Assembly (NCBI GenBank): GCA_963377175.1
Contig: CAUJNA010002879.1
Span: 74,501 to 138,500, forward strand
DNA from: Effrenium voratum
Taxonomy: Eukaryota; Sar; Dinophyceae; Suessiales; Symbiodiniaceae
Length of the DNA stretch: 64,000 bases
Direction of reading: 5' to 3'
The notes beneath the pieces were generated by a model, which ran no database searches, was not told the origin of the DNA, and saw only the letters and a list, made by a program, of their open reading frames with translations. Shown here one piece after another: positions 55,601 through 61,800 of this stretch (positions are counted from its first letter, which is position 1; each line of letters starts with the position of its first letter). A program made the position numbers and the translations under genes.

Positions 55601-58600
55601 ATCAAGCTGTTGGGTCCGAAACCATGACATCCTCAAACCTACCCGTAACTTGTGGTTAAGGGAACCCGGGGTCGCAAGTATTTTGAGAGCTCACCATGTT
55701 CACTTCATTCCAGGATTTGTTCTTGAGGGCATCCAAACAATCTTCCGTAGCGGAACCCCCCAACAAAAACGCCATTGGGGTTCAAAGCCAAAGCTGTGGA
55801 CGAAATCCGTTCGCCCCACGAAATGAAACCAGGGGTGAACCCATCACATTTGGCATTTAAACCTTGGAGAATCGAATCATTCCACAGGTTCTTGGTGCCA
55901 AAATCGATTTTGTCCACTGAATCCTTGCTTTCGCAGCAAACTTGCTTCCAACCCGCCGCATTCTGCGCGCCAAGGTGCCACCCCTCACAGGGCCAACCAC
56001 CGCCTTCCGAGCCCCGAGCCGAGAACCGCAGAAAGGCGTCAGATTTGGCCCTTGGTGGAAGCTGCGGTGTTCGCACCTGGTGCAACTGTACCCAACATGG
56101 CGAAATTTAAATGTTAATTTTAAGAGGGAACCACGTCAAAAAGTGATTGCACATGAATCCCCACCTAAAGGATGTCCCCCAGCTGGGTGCCCTTTCTCTC
56201 CCCTGTTTTGGTTGAGAGGGTATGGCTGTGGGTCCAAAATAGGGTAACCCCAACACGGCTTGCCCTGGTAAATGGAAACATGACTGAAACCTGCGGTCCC
56301 CTGGGGCACAAACAACTGTTTGGGTTTGGCAAAGTGTATGTAAACTAGGTCCCCAGCTAGGTGCCCTTCTCTCCCCTTGGTTCCCCTACTAAAATAGACT
56401 ACAGACAAAAAGTGGGTACCCTTATTCTAACCTCTCTACTGGAGGACCCTTGTGTTGCAACTGCACCAAAAATGGCGAAATTGGGTTTGGTGTTTCCGTG
56501 ATTGTGGTGCTAAGTGTGTGTGTGTGTGTGTGCTAAGTGGTGTGTGTGTGTGTATGTGCCAAGTGGTGCTAAGTGGTGCTAATTGGTTTGGTGTGTGTGT
56601 GTGTTTTAAGTGGTCCGTGATTGTCGCACGTTGGGATTTCCCATGAAACGATTTACCAGCTATGATGGCCGCTCATGCACGCCACACCTGGCGTTTCTGT
56701 GTGCTGGGCAGATGCAGAGGTATATCATGTGCAGGAGTGAAAGATGGGTATGTGACATGTGTCATCCACGACAAGACAGAACGGCCCTTGGGCATGTCAG
56801 CCTAGGTGCGTCCACCATCATGCAGACTGTGTGCTCAGCCAGTGGTCTGCCTGGCTCCTTGAGATCTGTCCATGCGACAAGAGTACGTTGCGGCGGATAG
56901 TTGAACCCGCAAACCGGTGTTGCTGTAAAAGCTCTCACTGGAGTCTCCATGACCCTTTAAGAATGGGTTCATGACCCCATTATTTTGGGTAATGCCCCCA
57001 TTTTTAAAGGGTCATGGAGACTCCAGGTCTGAGCAAAAGCTCTCTGAGCAGTTTGCTCTGTTGAGACCCCTGTTGCAATGGATCCCGATTCGCAGATTGG
57101 CCTCTAACATCGGAGGTACCCCCTACTCCAAATACTCATTTTGTTTAGGGTATCATGTCGGCCCTCTACTAAAAAAGGAGGTATTTACCTTGAAAAACCA
57201 GGTTTTCCAAAAAACTACCCTAGAAAAAGTGGGTATTTGGAGTAGGGGGTACGTATCAGTTGTCTGCGTCTTCACAAGCTCAGACGGGATGGGCGACCGC
57301 CAGCAAGACCAGACAGGCATTCGAATTCATTTCTTCGCCTTGGTTTTTTGGCCAGCTAGATGTTCTTCTCTTCCCTTTTTTGGTTAGGAGGGTTTCCCTA
57401 AAATAGACGACCGAAAGAACAACAAAGGTAGCCAAAGCCCAAACCTCTCTGCTGGAGGTCGCGAGAGGAGCCAGCTCACCCCCGAAACCGCCAAAGACCC
57501 GGTCGTTTTTGCGTCGGTACTGTTGTGGAAAAACCGATCGGGCTTCCATGGTAAATACCTGCTTTTCTAGTAGAGCGTCCACATCATGCCCTAGAAAAAG
57601 AGGGTGTTTGGAGTAGAGGGGGCACAATGCAGCCCTACTTGGGGACCCCCCCATTTCTTGTGTTCGGATCGACGTAACGCAGTGAACGTATGACTTCCGC
57701 TACACCGGTCTAGCGTCCAGATCAATACCGTCCGAAGATCAGCAACCAACACATGCGACTGGTCTTAAGTTGGCATCATCCCGACATTCGCGCTGAAAGA
57801 CCTTTTTAATACCATGTTGTCCTATTCATAAAATGTCTTTCCAGGAGTTAGCGATCAAGTCACAAGAACATTGCCAGCTCCGATAAATGCTGTCATGGAC
57901 CCTGCAGTGCCAATGCTCGGCGGGTCTGGATATTTGCTGACTTGCCTGGGGTTCTCAGGGCCAATGAGGCAGACCCTCTCGGTATGAACAGCAGTGTGGA
58001 AAACGATTCCCTTCCGGGTTTTCTGGGGTAATTTTCTGCGTTCCCATTAAACTTCCATTTGCTTATTTTCCCCTGTTGGTTTTAAAGGGAACATGACTAA
58101 TGGAAATATTTCCAATTTTCTCCAGGGGGCTTAAGCAAATGGAAGTAAACCATGGTGAAAAGGGTACCCTCAAAAGTCACCCACCCAGGAGGGTCTCACA
58201 ATGTCCAGCAGACAAAAATTACGCCAGGAACGAATGGGGTGAATGCCCGGTCACCTGCGGAGGCGGCAACACTATCAGGCCCCAGCGGGTTGTTTCTTGG
58301 ATCCAGTGCTTGATACTGTGGATGGACGAAATCCATTTCGCACCACCAAAAAAACCTTGTGTTCCCATGGTTTCCAAGTGATGGATTTCGTCTATCCACA
58401 GTATGTCAAGAGTTGGTGCAAGAACAGTCGTACAATGGAATACTACAAGAAACATCTTTGCTTGCGATGTGGGAACGTCCGTGCTTTGTCGGATGCCATG
58501 CAGCCACATGAGCCTTGATGAAAGCTACATGAAGATATGATCCATGCGTGCAGCACTAGCTGATTTTGCAGGGCATGACGGGATAGTGGCCATTCACAAC

Positions 58601-58813
58601 AGGTTTCATGAGAGTCAACGGCCAGACCAGCGCTTTTGTTCTTCTTGGTTCCTTCGTTAATCTGCAGGCGAGCAACCAAAGCGCAAGCAAGCAACTGAGA
58701 TTTCAAGTGCAAGTTCCCACTCACGCAGTTAAGCAAGCGGCTGAAACAGGGAAACACACACACACACACACCCACGCACGCACGCACGCACGCGCACGCA
58801 CGCACGCACGCAC

Positions 58814-58858
<45 letters not shown>

Positions 58859-61800
58859 CACACGCACCCACACACACACACACCCGCCCGCCCACCCACC
58901 CACCCACCCACACACGCACGCGCACGCACGCGAGCACGCGCACGCGCACGCGCACGCACAGACACAGACACAGACACAGACACAGACACAGACACAGACA
59001 CAGACACAGACACAGACACAGACACAGACACAGACACAGACACAGACACAGACACAGACACAGACACAGACACAGACACAGACACAGACACAGACACAGA
59101 CACAGACACAGACACAGACACAGACACAGACACACACACACAGGAGCATGACATAAAGCTTGCGGAATGGCTGCGCGGGAAAGCAAGCTACATACGCTGC
59201 AGCCTGTGTGCCCACATTTGACCCCACAGATACTTGACATACCCTTGGAGAACCATTTGGCTGTGGCTCACAAACATGTACCAAAATGCCACCTTGGTAA
59301 ATGGAACCAAAGACAAGATGGCGTTTGCCCTAGCTCTTCAATTTTGATTGCCACGCCTTTGAGTTTCACGACTTTGTGTTCGGGCTGGTTCAACAGGAAG
59401 CTTCAGCACTGAAGCCCACAGGGCGAATCTAGTTGAAACTAGGGCCCGGCCTGCACTAGCAAAGAGGTGTGTGTGTGTGTGTTTTGCACGTGTGAGTCAA
59501 GCCAGCTCTGCCTCTAGCGGGTTTGGACTTTAAGGATGGCTGTTTAAACCAGCTGATCGAACTGATCCACATGGGACGTGGCTTCCCTGGGAAACATCTT
59601 AGTCCTGCCAAATGATCGTGGTTTCCGCCGTTAGACGTCACGGATTGCAGATGCACTTGGCCATGAATTTTAATAAGGAAACACCTCCAAAGTGGTTGGT
59701 GGAGATAAATCCCCACCTAAATGGCGTCCACAGGGTCCCTTATTGAATCTCATACCCATGTCACTGATGTCCAAAAAGTCCCAACCGGAATTCATAGACA
59801 TGTCTGGGCAACCCATAGGAGCCCTGAATGATGGTTCAATCGTTTTGAAATGAACGGAACCCCGACACGAGCCACTTTCTTGACTGCTATTGGGCAACGG
59901 ATCTTTGTTAGGGTCGTTACACCAACCCGTACCTGGAGTCTTCTGTACCTGGAGTCTCCATGACCCTTAAAAATGGGGTCATTACCAAGAATAATGGGGT
60001 CATTGACCCATTTTTAGTTCGGGTCCTTAGGGAGACTCCAGGTATTGAGAAGAAAAAACAAGTTAGACGCAAGGAGCCCAGTTTTCCACTAAACCTCCCA
60101 AAAGTGAACAATGTTTCACTAAACAGGCCACTTTGGGGAACCCTAAAATTTGAAAAAGCCACTTCGGGGAGGCCCCGCTTTGACTCCATCCTTCGCCAGG
60201 CTGCGCTACATCTTCACGCCAGCCTCCAACGATGGCCGGCCCTGCGAAGCCTCCCTGCGCGAGACGTCGGGGCGCCCAGCGAAGACACAGGCGACTACTT
60301 GGATGTAGAAATACAGAAAGAAGGAAAGAAACAAATAAAGGCAAACGGATAGACAGAAAGACAGAAAGCAAGAAAGACAGAAAGACAGAAAGAAAGAAAG
60401 AAAGACAGAAAGAAGGAAATAAATAAAGAAAGAAAGAAAGAAACAAAGAAGAAGAGAGTCAATATCGAAACAAAAAGAAAACAAACAAGAAAGACAGAAA
60501 GAGAAAGAAAGAGAAGGAAGAAAGAAACAAAGCAAGACAGACAATCAACAAAATGGAAGAAACAACGAAAAAATAAAGGAAGAACGAAAGAACAAAGCGA
60601 ATGAGAAAGAGAGCAGAAGATAAACATAAGAAAAGAGACGAGAAAGAAAAAGAGAGAAAAAGGAAGAGAAGAAGCAGAGAAGAGAAGACAAGAGAAAGAT
60701 AAAGAAAAGAGAAGAGAACGAGATACAGAAATAGACAGAAATATAAAGAGGAAAACAAAAGAGGAAGAGGAAGAGAAAGACAAGAGAAGAGAGGCAAAGA
60801 TAAAGAGAAAGAGAACGAGGATAAAAATGAATAGCAAGAGACACATAAAGAGGAGGAGAAAGAGAAAGAGGAAGAGAAAGATAAAGATGAAGAGCAAGAG
60901 AAAAAAAAAGACGAGGAGAAAGAGAAAGAGGAAGAGAAAGAGGAAGAGGAAGAGAAAGAGGGAAAGAGGGAGAGAGGGAGAGAAAGAGGAAGAAAAAGAG
61001 GGAGAGAAAGAGAAAGAGAAGAAAAGACACGAGATGTTCAGAGAAGAGAAAGAAGAGGAAAAGTGACGCTCCACGAAAACAGTTCATTTCCTATAGGCAC
61101 ATCATTGGTTTGAAACTTCCGTCTTCCAGCTTTGCTGGGGTCCACAGGGTATGTGTATACGTTTTTCCGCGTTTAGTGCAGAAATGCTTACTTGTGTAAA
61201 TATGTGCCCACATTTGGGCTGGTATTCAACTGGAAGCCAAATCTGAACCACCCGTAAACAGGTGTTCTTGGCAAATGGCTTAGACTAACCACTTGTGCAA
61301 GCGGTCGCCGAGTGGGTTGCCCCATGCTACCGTCTACGCACCAAGCGCGGATGTGTCAAAATCAAGGACCTCTGCAAATGGGCATTCGCAAAACACCAGC
61401 TGCTTTTGACTATTGGGCAAAGTGTCGACAACCGGATCATAGGCCCCGCAAGGGAAGCCTTGATAATCGAGTTGGTGTAGCAACATTGGTTGATACAAGG
61501 GTTGCCCACAGGTTTCGTGTTTGGCCCTCTTTGAAACAATTCCCACAAACCAAGCTGCCTTCTTGCGACGCAGTCAACCATGTGTGCAGGCCCCCGACTT
61601 GGATGTTCAACCCAAATAGCAGGTAGGTAACAACTTCATGGTTATATGTCACTCACCCGCTCTTGTCCCATTCATAGCTATAGCTGCAACCTGGTTGGAT
61701 GCAGGAATCAGCCACGGCAATTTCTACAGGAAGTGTGCCCAAAACCTTTGTTTTGCAGGTGTTTAGGTCGATCTGCAGGTTGTGCTGCTGAACTTAGTCG

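Noticed and set aside
58443..59284. Frames of 141-265 codons rich in Cys-Leu, Cys-Val, Thr-Gln or Thr-His
   Set aside because: They are translations of the CA and ACAGAC microsatellites.
60295..61087. Minus-strand frame of 259 codons rich in Phe, Leu and Ser
   Set aside because: Translation of the purine tract in reverse; no motif, no periodic protein pattern beyond composition.
61304..61380. AEWVAPCYRLRTKRGC as a TSP1 core
   Set aside because: It lies between 60200 and 61922, which join directly to form a complete repeat end. Spacing after the Cys is also wrong.
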